Assembly (NCBI RefSeq): GCF_030246845.1
Contig: NZ_CP126889.1
Location: 1,736,001-1,800,000, forward strand
DNA length: 64,000 nucleotides
Origin: Enhydrobacter sp.
GTDB lineage: Bacteria; Pseudomonadota; Alphaproteobacteria; Reyranellales; Reyranellaceae
Direction: 5' to 3'
This document shows, piece after piece, positions 25,766 to 33,048 of the stretch. The position numbers and the translations under genes were made by a program. Positions within the stretch are counted from its first letter, which is position 1. Every line of letters starts with the position of its first letter. The notes below the pieces were generated by a model that saw only the letters and a list, made by a program, of their open reading frames with translations, did not search any database and was not told the origin of the DNA.

Positions 25766-26230
25766 ATGAGTCGCGTCTCGATGTTCAATTCGCCCCTGCT
25801 GCTGGGCTTCGATCAGTTCGAACGGACGCTCGATCGACTGGCCAAGAGCGCGGAGGGCTATCCTCCCTACAATATCGAGAAGATCGGCGAGAATGGCCTT
25901 CGCATCACGCTCGCGGTGGCGGGCTTCGCCACCCGGGATCTTTCGATCGAGTTGGTCGAGAACCAGCTTACGGTGCGCGGCCGGCAGAGCGACGATTCGG
26001 ATCGCGTCTTCCTTCACCGCGGCATCGCCGCGCGCCAGTTCCAGCGTGCCTTCATGCTGGCCGACGGCATCGAGGTGACCGGGGCGCGGCTGGACAACGG
26101 GCTTCTGGAAATCGACCTCGTGCGGCCGCTCGCCGAGCCGCGCGTCCGCACCATTCGCATCGACTCCGGCAAGGAGAGCTCCGCGAACCAGACCATCGAC
26201 TTCACCACGCGCCGTGTGGGGCCGCGGTGA
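25766..26230 (+). CDS. Hsp20 family small heat-shock protein
   Basis: This 154-residue alpha-crystallin-domain chaperone resembles IbpA. It has the core YPPYNIEKIGENGLRITLAVAGF, LTVRGRQ and the C-terminal GLLEIDLVRP...RTIRID. The ATG follows AGGAGGG, consistent with strong translation. A CTTGAA (25676-25681), 16 nt before a CCAGATT, could be a heat-shock sigma-32 promoter, though the -10 match is poor. The sequence TCGCT upstream of AGGAGG invites comparison with ROSE thermometers. It forms an operon with the DUF1150 gene 16 bp downstream. Confidence 0.93.
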   Translation: MSRVSMFNSPLLLGFDQFERTLDRLAKSAEGYPPYNIEKIGENGLRITLAVAGFATRDLSIELVENQLTVRGRQSDDSDRVFLHRGIAARQFQRAFMLADGIEVTGARLDNGLLEIDLVRPLAEPRVRTIRIDSGKESSANQTIDFTTRRVGPR

Positions 26231-26246
26231 AGCCAAGGAGGTAACC

Positions 26247-26480
26247 ATGGAAAACAACCAGACCAGCAAGCCCGGCGCCTTCACGCCCCTCGCCGACGAC
26301 GCTTTCCTGAGCCTTGGTGCACAGCAGATCGCCTATATCAAGTCTGTGGACCTCCCGGACGGGGCGCATGCCGTGGCGATCTTTTCCGCCGACGGCAAGC
26401 CGATGGCGGCCGCGCCGTCGATCGAGGTCGCCGAAGCGCTTCTGCGTCAGCACGACCTCGAGCCGGCACTCGTGCACTGA
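26247..26480 (+). CDS. DUF1150 family protein
   Basis: The 77-residue protein contains LSLGAQQIAYIKSVDLPDGAHAVAIFSADGKPMAAAPS, the DUF1150 signature. It is restricted to alphaproteobacteria and almost always follows an Hsp20 gene, as here, so it probably serves in the same stress response. The start ATG at 26247 is preceded by AAGGAGG. The biochemical function is unknown. Confidence 0.92.
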   Translation: MENNQTSKPGAFTPLADDAFLSLGAQQIAYIKSVDLPDGAHAVAIFSADGKPMAAAPSIEVAEALLRQHDLEPALVH

Positions 26481-26498
26481 TCGCGCGCGCGAAGCGCG

Positions 26499-26969
26499 TC
26501 AGGCCGCGCTTTGTGTCTGGATTGCCTCGACAAGCATGGCGAAGAGCGCGTCGGCATTGTCGGTGGCACGTAGCTTCTCGACCAGGGCGCGATCGCGCAA
26601 AAGGCGCGATACGCGGGCGAGCGCCTTCAGATGGTCGGCGCCGGCGCCTTCCGGAGCCACCAGCAGGAAGACGACATCCACCGGGCGCTCGTCGATCGAG
26701 TCGAAATCGATCGGCTGGGCGAGGCGGGCGAAAACGCCGACGGGTACGGACAGCGCCGCCATCCGGCCGTGGGGGATGGCGATACCGCCGCCGATTCCTG
26801 TCGAGCCCAGCCGCTCGCGCTCGAGCAGGCGGTCGAACAGTCGGCGTTCGTCCAGCTTGTAGAGAGCAGCGGCCCGGCTCACCAGCTCCGCGAGCAGCGC
26901 CTTCTTGCCGGATGCCTTCACGCAAGCCAGGACAGCATCCGGGCCGGGCAGTAGATCGGCGATTTCCAC
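26499..26969 (-). CDS. ptsN: PTS IIA-like nitrogen regulatory protein (EIIA-Ntr)
   Basis: This 156-residue EIIA domain of the nitrogen phosphotransferase system accepts phosphate from NPr on His67 in the motif GIGGGIAIPHGRM. In its two states it regulates potassium transport, (p)ppGpp synthesis and sigma-54-linked functions. LVAPEGAGADHLKALARVSRLLRD is the usual C-terminal helix region. It lies immediately downstream of rpoN, as in most proteobacteria, but with no hpf gene between them. Confidence 0.95.
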   Translation of the reverse strand: MEIADLLPGPDAVLACVKASGKKALLAELVSRAAALYKLDERRLFDRLLERERLGSTGIGGGIAIPHGRMAALSVPVGVFARLAQPIDFDSIDERPVDVVFLLVAPEGAGADHLKALARVSRLLRDRALVEKLRATDNADALFAMLVEAIQTQSAA

Positions 26970-27068
26970 AATCTCACCAAGAGGTTAGCGGCTCGGGCCC
27001 GGGGGTCTGCCCGGCGCGAAGTGCGCCCCTATAAGCACCTCTACCGGGCCGGTCAAGCCCGCGCACAA

Positions 27069-27095
27069 GGCCCTGCCGTCTCAGTCGGCAGGGCC
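27069..27095 (-). terminator. Hairpin spanning the rpoN stop codon
   Basis: GGCCCTGCCG (27069-27078) and CGGCAGGGCC (27086-27095) are perfect 10-bp arms with a 7-nt loop holding the rpoN stop codon. The run of U after the stem is weak, so it would be a poor intrinsic terminator. It may limit read-through into ptsN or protect the rpoN 3' end. Confidence 0.5.
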
Positions 27096-28619
27096 TGTCG
27101 CGATCTCCCTGGCGCGCGCATCCGGTGTCGGGCTCGCCGACGACAGACGCCCGATCCCGAGTCGTCCGAGGCGCCGCCGCTCGGCGGACGAGGGGATGCG
27201 CATTGCGTCGCGATACTTGGCGACGGTACGGCGGGCGATCTCGACTCCCTCGCGCTTCAGCAGATCGACGATGCGGTCGTCGGAGAGGGGCTGCGTGGCG
27301 TTCTCGCCCTCCACCAGCCGGCGGATGCGCGAGCGCACCGCTTCGGACGAGACCATGACACCCGGCGCGTGCGCCGCCAGCGCGGAGGTGAAGAAGTACT
27401 TCAGCTCGAAGATGCCGCGCGGCGTGGCGATGTACTTGTTCGAGGTGACACGACTCACCGTGCTCTCGTGCAGCTCGGTGGCGACGGCGATGTCGCGCAG
27501 CACCAGCGGCCTGAGCGCGCTGACGCCGTGGCGGAAGAAGCCATCCTGCTGGCGCACGATCTCGCGCGCGACCTTGAGGATGGTCGTGGCGCGCTGCTCC
27601 AGGGTCTTCACCAGCCAGCTGGCGGACTGGAATCGTTCGGCGATGAAGTCGCGATCGGCCTTGCCGCGTGCGCCCTTCATCAGCGTCGCATGATACATGC
27701 GATCGACCAGCACTCTGGGCAGCGCCTCGGTGTTGAGCTCGATGTGCCAGCCTTCCTCGCCGGTCTCGGGATCCCGGGCCGGCACGAGAGAAAGATCCGG
27801 CATGACGGGCTGCATCGGCTCGAAGTCGAACGCGGCGCCAGGCCGCGGATCGAGCGCGCGTACCTCCGCCAGCATGTCGCGTAGATCCTCCTCGTCCACG
27901 CCGCAGCGTCGCCGGAGCTGACCGAATTCGCCGGCCGCCACCAGATCGAGATTGTCGAGGAAGGCCTGCATCGCCGGGTCGAGCCGATTGCGCTCGGCGA
28001 GCTGCGCCGCCAGACATTCGGCCAATGTCCGCGCGAACAGGCCGGCCGGCTCGATCTGGCGCAAGCGCGACCACACACGCTCCACGGTCCCGACGGCGAC
28101 GTCGAGCGCCTGCGCCACCACCACGGCGTCGGCCTGGCAATACCCCGCCTCGTCGAGACTCTCGGCGAGCCTCAAGGCGACACGCCGTTCCCCGGCGTCG
28201 CGGAAGATCGGCTCGATCTGTCCGAGCACGTGCGTCGCCAGCGAACACGGCCGGCCGGCCACAAGCGCGAGGGCATCGGGGGCGTCGTCGCGCAGCGCGC
28301 CCCCGCCCGAGGCTCCGTCGCCGCCGCGATCGACGAACTCGCCTGCCCAGCGGTCGTCGGCCTCCGCGAGGGCCGGTGCCGCCGCCGCGAGCGTCTCGGC
28401 CGTATCGACCGGCGGGCCGGCGACACCAGCTTCCTTCTCGTCCGTCGGTCCGTCCTCGGGCGGCCCTTCCTGAAGCAACGGGTTCTTTTCGAGTTCCTGC
28501 TGGATGTAGGCGGCAAGCTCGAGATGCGAAAACTGCAGCAGCTTGATCGCCTGCTGGAGCTGCGGCGTCATTGCCAGGGTCTGGCGCGAGGCCAGGAGGA
28601 GACTTGGACCGATACGCAT
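27081..28619 (-). CDS. rpoN: RNA polymerase sigma-54 factor
   Basis: This 512-residue sigma-54 factor recognises -24/-12 promoters and needs an AAA+ activator. Region I (SLLLASRQTLAMTPQLQQAIKLLQFSHLEL) is followed by an acidic Asp/Glu/Ala-rich linker, core-binding repeats, the HTH segment (DIAVATELHESTVSRVTSNKYIATPRGIFELKYFF) and the RpoN box REGVEIARRTVAKYR near the C-terminus. The start matches the family. The upstream gene on the same strand is RNase D, not lptB. A 20-bp perfect palindrome lies 12 bp before the start. Confidence 0.97.
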   Translation of the reverse strand: MRIGPSLLLASRQTLAMTPQLQQAIKLLQFSHLELAAYIQQELEKNPLLQEGPPEDGPTDEKEAGVAGPPVDTAETLAAAAPALAEADDRWAGEFVDRGGDGASGGGALRDDAPDALALVAGRPCSLATHVLGQIEPIFRDAGERRVALRLAESLDEAGYCQADAVVVAQALDVAVGTVERVWSRLRQIEPAGLFARTLAECLAAQLAERNRLDPAMQAFLDNLDLVAAGEFGQLRRRCGVDEEDLRDMLAEVRALDPRPGAAFDFEPMQPVMPDLSLVPARDPETGEEGWHIELNTEALPRVLVDRMYHATLMKGARGKADRDFIAERFQSASWLVKTLEQRATTILKVAREIVRQQDGFFRHGVSALRPLVLRDIAVATELHESTVSRVTSNKYIATPRGIFELKYFFTSALAAHAPGVMVSSEAVRSRIRRLVEGENATQPLSDDRIVDLLKREGVEIARRTVAKYRDAMRIPSSAERRRLGRLGIGRLSSASPTPDARAREIATGPAD

Positions 28620-28631
28620 CTACCCTCGCCC

Positions 28632-28651
28632 GGGAAGGCCATGGCCTTCCC
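28632..28651. promoter_or_regulatory. 20-bp perfect palindrome upstream of rpoN
   Basis: GGGAAGGCCATGGCCTTCCC is a perfect palindrome in the 63-bp gap between the RNase D stop codon and the rpoN start. In RNA it would form a hairpin just upstream of the rpoN ribosome binding site (GAGGG). It could be a terminator for the RNase D gene, a translation control element or an operator. Confidence 0.5.
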
Positions 28652-28682
28652 CTGGAGGGATCCTAGCAAGAAGCGTGCCAGC

Positions 28683-29294
28683 CTAGTGGGCGAAGATATC
28701 GAGGTCGGGCCAGCCGGCGAGATCCAGACGGGCCCGGGCCGGCAGGAACCGGAAGGCCGCATCGGCCAGCTCTGTCCGCCCTTCCCGCGCCAGCAGCGAG
28801 TCGAGCTTGGCCTTCAGCGCGTGCAGGTGCAGGACGTCGGAAGCGGCATAAGCGAGCTGCTCCTCGGTGAGCGTCTCGGCGCCCCAGTCGGAGGTCTGCT
28901 GCTGCTTGGAGAGATCGACGCCCAGCAGCTCCCGGCACAGATCCTTGAGGCCGAATTTGTCGGTGAAGGTGCGCGTGAGCTTGGCGGCGATCTTGGTGCA
29001 GTAGACCGGCTCGCAGCGCATGCCGAGCGCATGCTCGAGCACGGCGATGTCGAAGCGACCGAAGTGGAAAAGCTTCAGGATCGCCGGATCGGCCAGAAGG
29101 GCCGCAAGATTGGGAGCCTTGTAAGGGCCGCGCGACATCTGGACCAGATGGGCATTGCCGTCGCCGGCCGAGAGCTGCACGAGACACAGCCGGTCCCGAT
29201 GCGGGTTGAGCCCCATCGTCTCGGTATCGACCGCCACCACCGGGCCGAGCTCGAGGTCGGCGGGAAGATCGCCGTGATAAAGCTTGATGGCCAT
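28683..29294 (-). CDS. rnd: Ribonuclease D-like 3'-5' exonuclease
   Basis: This 203-residue DEDD-family exonuclease has Exo I VAVDTETMGL (Asp23, Glu25), Exo II KLFHFGRFDIAVLEH and Exo III AYAASDVLHLHALK. It consists of the catalytic domain only, lacking the HRDC domains of E. coli RNase D, which is usual for the alphaproteobacterial form. It should trim structured RNA 3' ends. In many alphaproteobacteria this gene precedes lptC-lptA-lptB-rpoN; here it is directly followed by rpoN. Confidence 0.93.
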   Translation of the reverse strand: MAIKLYHGDLPADLELGPVVAVDTETMGLNPHRDRLCLVQLSAGDGNAHLVQMSRGPYKAPNLAALLADPAILKLFHFGRFDIAVLEHALGMRCEPVYCTKIAAKLTRTFTDKFGLKDLCRELLGVDLSKQQQTSDWGAETLTEEQLAYAASDVLHLHALKAKLDSLLAREGRTELADAAFRFLPARARLDLAGWPDLDIFAH

Positions 29295-29317
29295 TTATCG
29301 GATGCCTCGCGCTCGCA

Positions 29318-29402
<85 letters not shown>

Positions 29403-29429
29403 ACGGCATGCAGGCGAGTGCGGGCCCGT

Positions 29430-29458
29430 GAGTTAGGGCCACCCATCGCCGATGTCAA
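29430..29458 (-). promoter_or_regulatory. Sigma-70 type promoter for tRNA-Leu
   Basis: On the minus strand a perfect TTGACA (29458-29453) precedes TAACTC (29435-29430) by 17 nt. Initiation would fall about 20 nt upstream of the tRNA. The -35 box is convincing and the -10 box weak. Confidence 0.5.
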
Positions 29459-29519
29459 CCGGACGCCCCGCCGCCGTCCTCTTTGCGTGTCAGCGGCGTT
29501 CGGCTATAGGCAGCGGGCC

Positions 29520-30479
29520 ATGAACATAGAGCAGGTCACGGTCTTCGGCGGCGGCTTCATCGGCCGCGCCATCGTGCAGGCGCTGGCGCGCCAGGGCCAC
29601 CAGATTCGTGTCGCCGTGCGGCGCCCCGAGCTTGCCGAGCAGATCACCACGGCCGGCAGTGTCGGGCAGGTGATGCTGATGCGCGCCAATATCCGGATGC
29701 CGCGGTCGGTCGCCGCCGCCGTGGCCGGCAGCCAGGCGGTCGTCAATGCAACCGGCATCCCGTTCCAGCGCGGCCGTCAGCGTTACCAGGCGGTTCATGT
29801 CGAAGGGGCCGAAAACATCGCCTCGGCCTGCCAGGCGGCAGGGGTCGAGCGTCTGGTGCATGTGTCGGGCATCGGCGCGGAGCGCGACTCGAAGAATGCC
29901 TTCATCCGATCCAAAGGCCAGGGAGAGCAGGCCGTCATCGCTGCATTCGCGACCGCGACGTTCCTGCGGCCGAGCGTGGTCTTTGGTCCCGACGACCAGA
30001 TCTTCAATCGCATGGCCGGTATTGCCGCCAGGGCGCCTTTCCTGCCGGTCATCGGCGACGGATCCGTGCGCGTCCAACCGGTCTTCGTCGGCGATGTCGG
30101 GGCCGCCGCCGCGGCCGTCCTGGCCAATCCCGAAACCGCGAAGAGCGTGTTCGAACTGGGCGGCCCGCGTGTCTACACCTACCGCGAGCTGGCGGAGCTG
30201 GTGCTGCGCACGATCGACCGCCGCCGCCCGATCATCGGCGTTCCGGTCGGCGTGATGAAGATCGCCGGCTTTTTCGCCCAGCAGATCGCCCTGCTCGGCC
30301 TCCGGCCGCCATTGACCGCCGACCAGGTCGAGCTGATGCGCCACGACAACCTGGTGCGACCCGGAGCGTTGACGCTCGGGACCTTGGGTATCCGTCCAAC
30401 CGCCGCCGAAGCCATCCTGCCGACCTATCTCGACCGCTTCCGGATCGGCGGCCGCTACAACCAGCACGCCCCGGCCTGA
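29520..30479 (+). CDS. NDUFA9-like NAD(P)-binding protein
   Basis: This 319-residue atypical short-chain dehydrogenase has the N-terminal motif TVFGGGFIGRAIVQALARQGH and the later segments HVSGIGAERDSKNAFIRSKGQGEQAV and LRPSVVFGPDDQIFNRMA. These are typical of the complex I accessory subunit NDUFA9 and its alphaproteobacterial homologues. Complex I genes are not in the window, so a free-standing role (quinone or sugar-nucleotide chemistry) is equally possible. The ATG at 29520 is the standard start. Confidence 0.9.
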   Translation: MNIEQVTVFGGGFIGRAIVQALARQGHQIRVAVRRPELAEQITTAGSVGQVMLMRANIRMPRSVAAAVAGSQAVVNATGIPFQRGRQRYQAVHVEGAENIASACQAAGVERLVHVSGIGAERDSKNAFIRSKGQGEQAVIAAFATATFLRPSVVFGPDDQIFNRMAGIAARAPFLPVIGDGSVRVQPVFVGDVGAAAAAVLANPETAKSVFELGGPRVYTYRELAELVLRTIDRRRPIIGVPVGVMKIAGFFAQQIALLGLRPPLTADQVELMRHDNLVRPGALTLGTLGIRPTAAEAILPTYLDRFRIGGRYNQHAPA

Positions 30480-30532
30480 TCAAACAGATCGCTGTTTCCA
30501 GAGCCATTTGGCGCAAGCCCAATAAATAATAC

Positions 30533-30569
30533 CATTCCGGTCCTAATATCGGTTTTTTGGATCGGAATG
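30533..30569. promoter_or_regulatory. Near-perfect inverted repeat upstream of gltD
   Basis: CATTCCGGTCC and GGATCGGAATG form 11-bp arms with one mismatch around a 15-nt loop containing TTTTTT. It lies in the AT-rich gap between the NDUFA9-like gene and gltD. It may end transcription of the former or be a regulator site for the latter. Confidence 0.45.
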
Positions 30570-30612
30570 CAGCCTTGGGAAACTTCACTGTCAAAATAGT
30601 CATTCTAATTAT

Positions 30613-30632
30613 GTCAATGTTATTGACTTTTT
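30613..30632 (+). terminator. Short stem followed by five T
   Basis: GTCAAT-GTT-ATTGAC is followed directly by TTTTT. The stem is AT-rich and therefore weak, but the layout is that of a rho-independent terminator for the NDUFA9-like gene. TTGACT within it could instead serve as a -35 box for gltD. Confidence 0.35.
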
Positions 30633-30726
30633 AGCTCTGAACATGTTGAATGCCGACATGGAGCGCATCTTTCGCTTGGATTGTGCGCTATCTGCGTAAT
30701 TTTAATTCCAAACTCCGAGAGGCCGC

Positions 30727-32169
30727 ATGGCCGAGAGGATGCTGAAGTTCGTCGGGACGCCGCAGGCCCTGCCCGAGAAGCGCCCGGCAGCCGAGCGGCG
30801 GCGCGACTTTCAGGAGATCTATGCGCGCTATGCCCGCGAGAAGGCGGCCGAGCAGGCGGCGCGCTGCTCGCAATGCGGCGTGCCCTTCTGCCAGGTCCAT
30901 TGCCCCCTGCACAACAACATCCCCGACTGGCTGAAGCTCACCGCCGAAGGCCGCCTCGACGAGGCCTACGAGCTTTCGTCGGCGACCAACAACTTTCCGG
31001 AAATATGCGGGCGGATCTGCCCTCAGGACCGCCTGTGCGAAGGCAATTGCGTCATCGAGAAGGGCTTCGAATCGGTCACGATCGGCTCGGTCGAGAAGTT
31101 CATCACCGACACGGCCTGGGAAAACGGCTGGATCAAGCCGATCCGGCCGCGCCACGAGCGACCGCAGAGCGTGGGGATCGTCGGTGCGGGTCCGGCCGGT
31201 CTCGCCGCCGCCGAGCAATTGCGCCGCAAGGGTTATCAGGTCGCGATCTACGACCGTTACGACCGCGTCGGCGGCCTGCTGATCTACGGCATCCCCAACT
31301 TCAAGCTCGAGAAGGAAGTGGTTCAGCGGCGCGAGCAGCTGTTGCGCAGCTCCGATGTCCGGTTCCATCTCGACTGCGAGGTCGGTCGCGATGTCACCTT
31401 GGAGGAGCTGCGCCAACGCCATGATGCGGTGCTGTTGGCGACCGGCGTCTACAAGGCACGCGACATCCAGGCGCCGGGCGTGGGCCTGCCGGGCATCGTG
31501 GCCGCGCTCGACTATCTGACCGCCGCCAACCGCATCGGCCTCGGCGACACCGTCGCCGCCTTCGAGTCGGGCGTGCTCGATGCGCGCGGCAAGAACGTCG
31601 TGGTGCTGGGCGGCGGCGATACGGCGATGGACTGCGTGCGCACCGCCGTGCGCCAGGGCGCGCGCTCGGTGAAGTGCCTCTATCGCCGCGACCGCGCCAA
31701 CATGCCGGGCTCGCAACGCGAGGTGAAGCACGCCGAGGAAGAAGGCGTCGAGTTCGTGTGGCTCACGGCGCCGCAGGCCTTCCTTGGCAGCGAGAGCGTG
31801 ACGCATGTCCGCTCGGTTCGCATCCATCTCGGCATGCCGGACGCCTCGGGCCGCCGGACGCCGCAGGAAATCCCCAACAGCCACATGAATATCGAGGCCG
31901 ACCTCGTGCTGAAGGCACTGGGCTTCGATCCGGAGGATCTGCCGGCGATGCTGCGCGCCTCCGATCTCGCCTTGACCGGCTGGCGCACACTCAAGATCGA
32001 CTGGCGCAGCATGATGACCAGCCTCGACGGTGTGTTCGCCGCGGGCGACATCGTGCGCGGCGCCTCGCTCGTCGTCTGGGCGGTGCGCGACGGCCGCGAC
32101 GTGGCCGAGCGCATCCATGGCTGGCTCTCGGCCGGGGCGACGGCACCGCTCGCCGTCGCCGCGGAGTAG
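30727..32169 (+). CDS. gltD: Glutamate synthase (NADPH) small subunit
   Basis: The 480-residue beta subunit of GOGAT takes electrons from NADPH through FAD to the large subunit. An N-terminal cysteine-rich region (RCSQCGVPFCQVHCPLHNNIPDW and CGRICPQDRLCEGNC) binds two 4Fe-4S clusters. The first dinucleotide fold is VGIVGAGPAGLAAAEQL and the second VVVLGGGDTAMDCVRTA. With GltB it converts glutamine and 2-oxoglutarate to two glutamates. It precedes gltB but is separated from it by two unrelated genes. A visibly AT-rich 247 bp region lies upstream. Confidence 0.96.
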   Translation: MAERMLKFVGTPQALPEKRPAAERRRDFQEIYARYAREKAAEQAARCSQCGVPFCQVHCPLHNNIPDWLKLTAEGRLDEAYELSSATNNFPEICGRICPQDRLCEGNCVIEKGFESVTIGSVEKFITDTAWENGWIKPIRPRHERPQSVGIVGAGPAGLAAAEQLRRKGYQVAIYDRYDRVGGLLIYGIPNFKLEKEVVQRREQLLRSSDVRFHLDCEVGRDVTLEELRQRHDAVLLATGVYKARDIQAPGVGLPGIVAALDYLTAANRIGLGDTVAAFESGVLDARGKNVVVLGGGDTAMDCVRTAVRQGARSVKCLYRRDRANMPGSQREVKHAEEEGVEFVWLTAPQAFLGSESVTHVRSVRIHLGMPDASGRRTPQEIPNSHMNIEADLVLKALGFDPEDLPAMLRASDLALTGWRTLKIDWRSMMTSLDGVFAAGDIVRGASLVVWAVRDGRDVAERIHGWLSAGATAPLAVAAE

Positions 32170-32173
32170 CCCT

Positions 32174-32788
32174 ATGCTGACGCTCTACGACTTCATGGGC
32201 TCGGGCAACGGCTACAAGGTCCGCCTGCTGCTGGCGCAGCTCGGTCTGCGCTACAAGCTTGTCGAGTGCGATATCCTGAAGGGTGAGACGCGGACGCCGG
32301 CGTTCCTGCAAAAGAACCCCAACGGCCGCATCCCGACCTTGCGGCTCGAGGACGGCAGCCATCTCGCCGAATCGGGCGCCATCCTGTGGTATCTCGCCGA
32401 GGGCACCGCCTTCGCGCCTGCGGATCGCAAGGCACGCGCCGAGACCCTGCAATGGATGTTCTTCGAGCAGTACAGCCACGAGCCCTACATCGCGGTCGTG
32501 CGCTACTGGCGCCACTTCCTCGACGAGCTGACGCCGCTGCAGGAGCTCGACCTGCCGGAACGTTGGCGCAAAGGCTACGACGCGCTCGAGGTGATGGAGC
32601 GGCACCTCGAGACGCAGCCGTTCTTCGTCGGCAAGCGCTATGGCCTCGCCGACATCGCGCTCTATGCCTACACGCATGTCGCGCACGAGGGTGAGTTCGA
32701 CCTCGCGCGCTATCCCAGGATCAACGCCTGGCTCGCCCGCGTGGCCGAGCAGCCCGGCTACGTCACCATGGACCACAAGCCCGGCTGA
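32174..32788 (+). CDS. Glutathione S-transferase family protein
   Basis: The 204-residue protein has an N-terminal thioredoxin-fold domain (MLTLYDFMGSGNGYKVRLLLAQLGLRY, with the cis-Pro and GSH site NGRIPTLRLEDGSHLAESGAI) and a helical C-terminal domain (FFVGKRYGLADIALYAYTH). It conjugates or isomerises electrophiles with glutathione; the substrate is unknown. It starts 4 bp after gltD and precedes the tautomerase by 13 bp, so it lies inside the glutamate synthase transcription unit. Confidence 0.9.
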   Translation: MLTLYDFMGSGNGYKVRLLLAQLGLRYKLVECDILKGETRTPAFLQKNPNGRIPTLRLEDGSHLAESGAILWYLAEGTAFAPADRKARAETLQWMFFEQYSHEPYIAVVRYWRHFLDELTPLQELDLPERWRKGYDALEVMERHLETQPFFVGKRYGLADIALYAYTHVAHEGEFDLARYPRINAWLARVAEQPGYVTMDHKPG

Positions 32789-32801
32789 AGGGGAGACGAC
32801 C

Positions 32802-32984
32802 ATGCCGATGATCAATGTGCAGATGTTCGAGGGGCGCACGATCGAGCAGCGCCGCAAGCTCGCCAGGGAGCTGACCGATGCCACCTGCCGCGCGCTCGGC
32901 TGCACGCCCGACGCGGTGCAGATCATCCTGACCGACATCAGGAAAGAGAACTGGGCCGAAGCCGGGAAGCTTTTCTCGGATTGA
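32802..32984 (+). CDS. 4-Oxalocrotonate tautomerase family protein
   Basis: The 60-residue protein begins Met-Pro-Met-Ile-Asn-Val; after Met removal Pro1 is the catalytic base of the tautomerase superfamily. RRKLARELTDATCRALG and VQIILTDIRKENWAEAG complete the family pattern. Members isomerise enol/keto acids in aromatic catabolism, but no such pathway is present. It sits between the glutathione transferase gene and gltB. Confidence 0.9.
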   Translation: MPMINVQMFEGRTIEQRRKLARELTDATCRALGCTPDAVQIILTDIRKENWAEAGKLFSD

Positions 32985-32996
32985 GATCAATTCACA

Positions 32997-33027
32997 GTGT
33001 CATCCCTCGCTGCGCTGGGGGTGACAC
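32997..33027. repeat. Variant of the dispersed palindromic repeat before gltB
   Basis: GTGTCATCCC and GGGGGTGACAC face each other around a 10-nt loop, forming a compact hairpin from one degenerate unit of the GTGTCATCCCGAGCG repeat. It ends 21 bp before the gltB ATG, inside the gltD-gltB cluster. Confidence 0.6.
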
Positions 33028-33048
33028 CACCACTCTCGGGAACACGCC

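Noticed and set aside
30480..30726. Sigma-54 promoter for gltD
   Set aside because: I found only a partial TGGCGC with no TTGC at the required spacing, so the -24/-12 pattern is not met.
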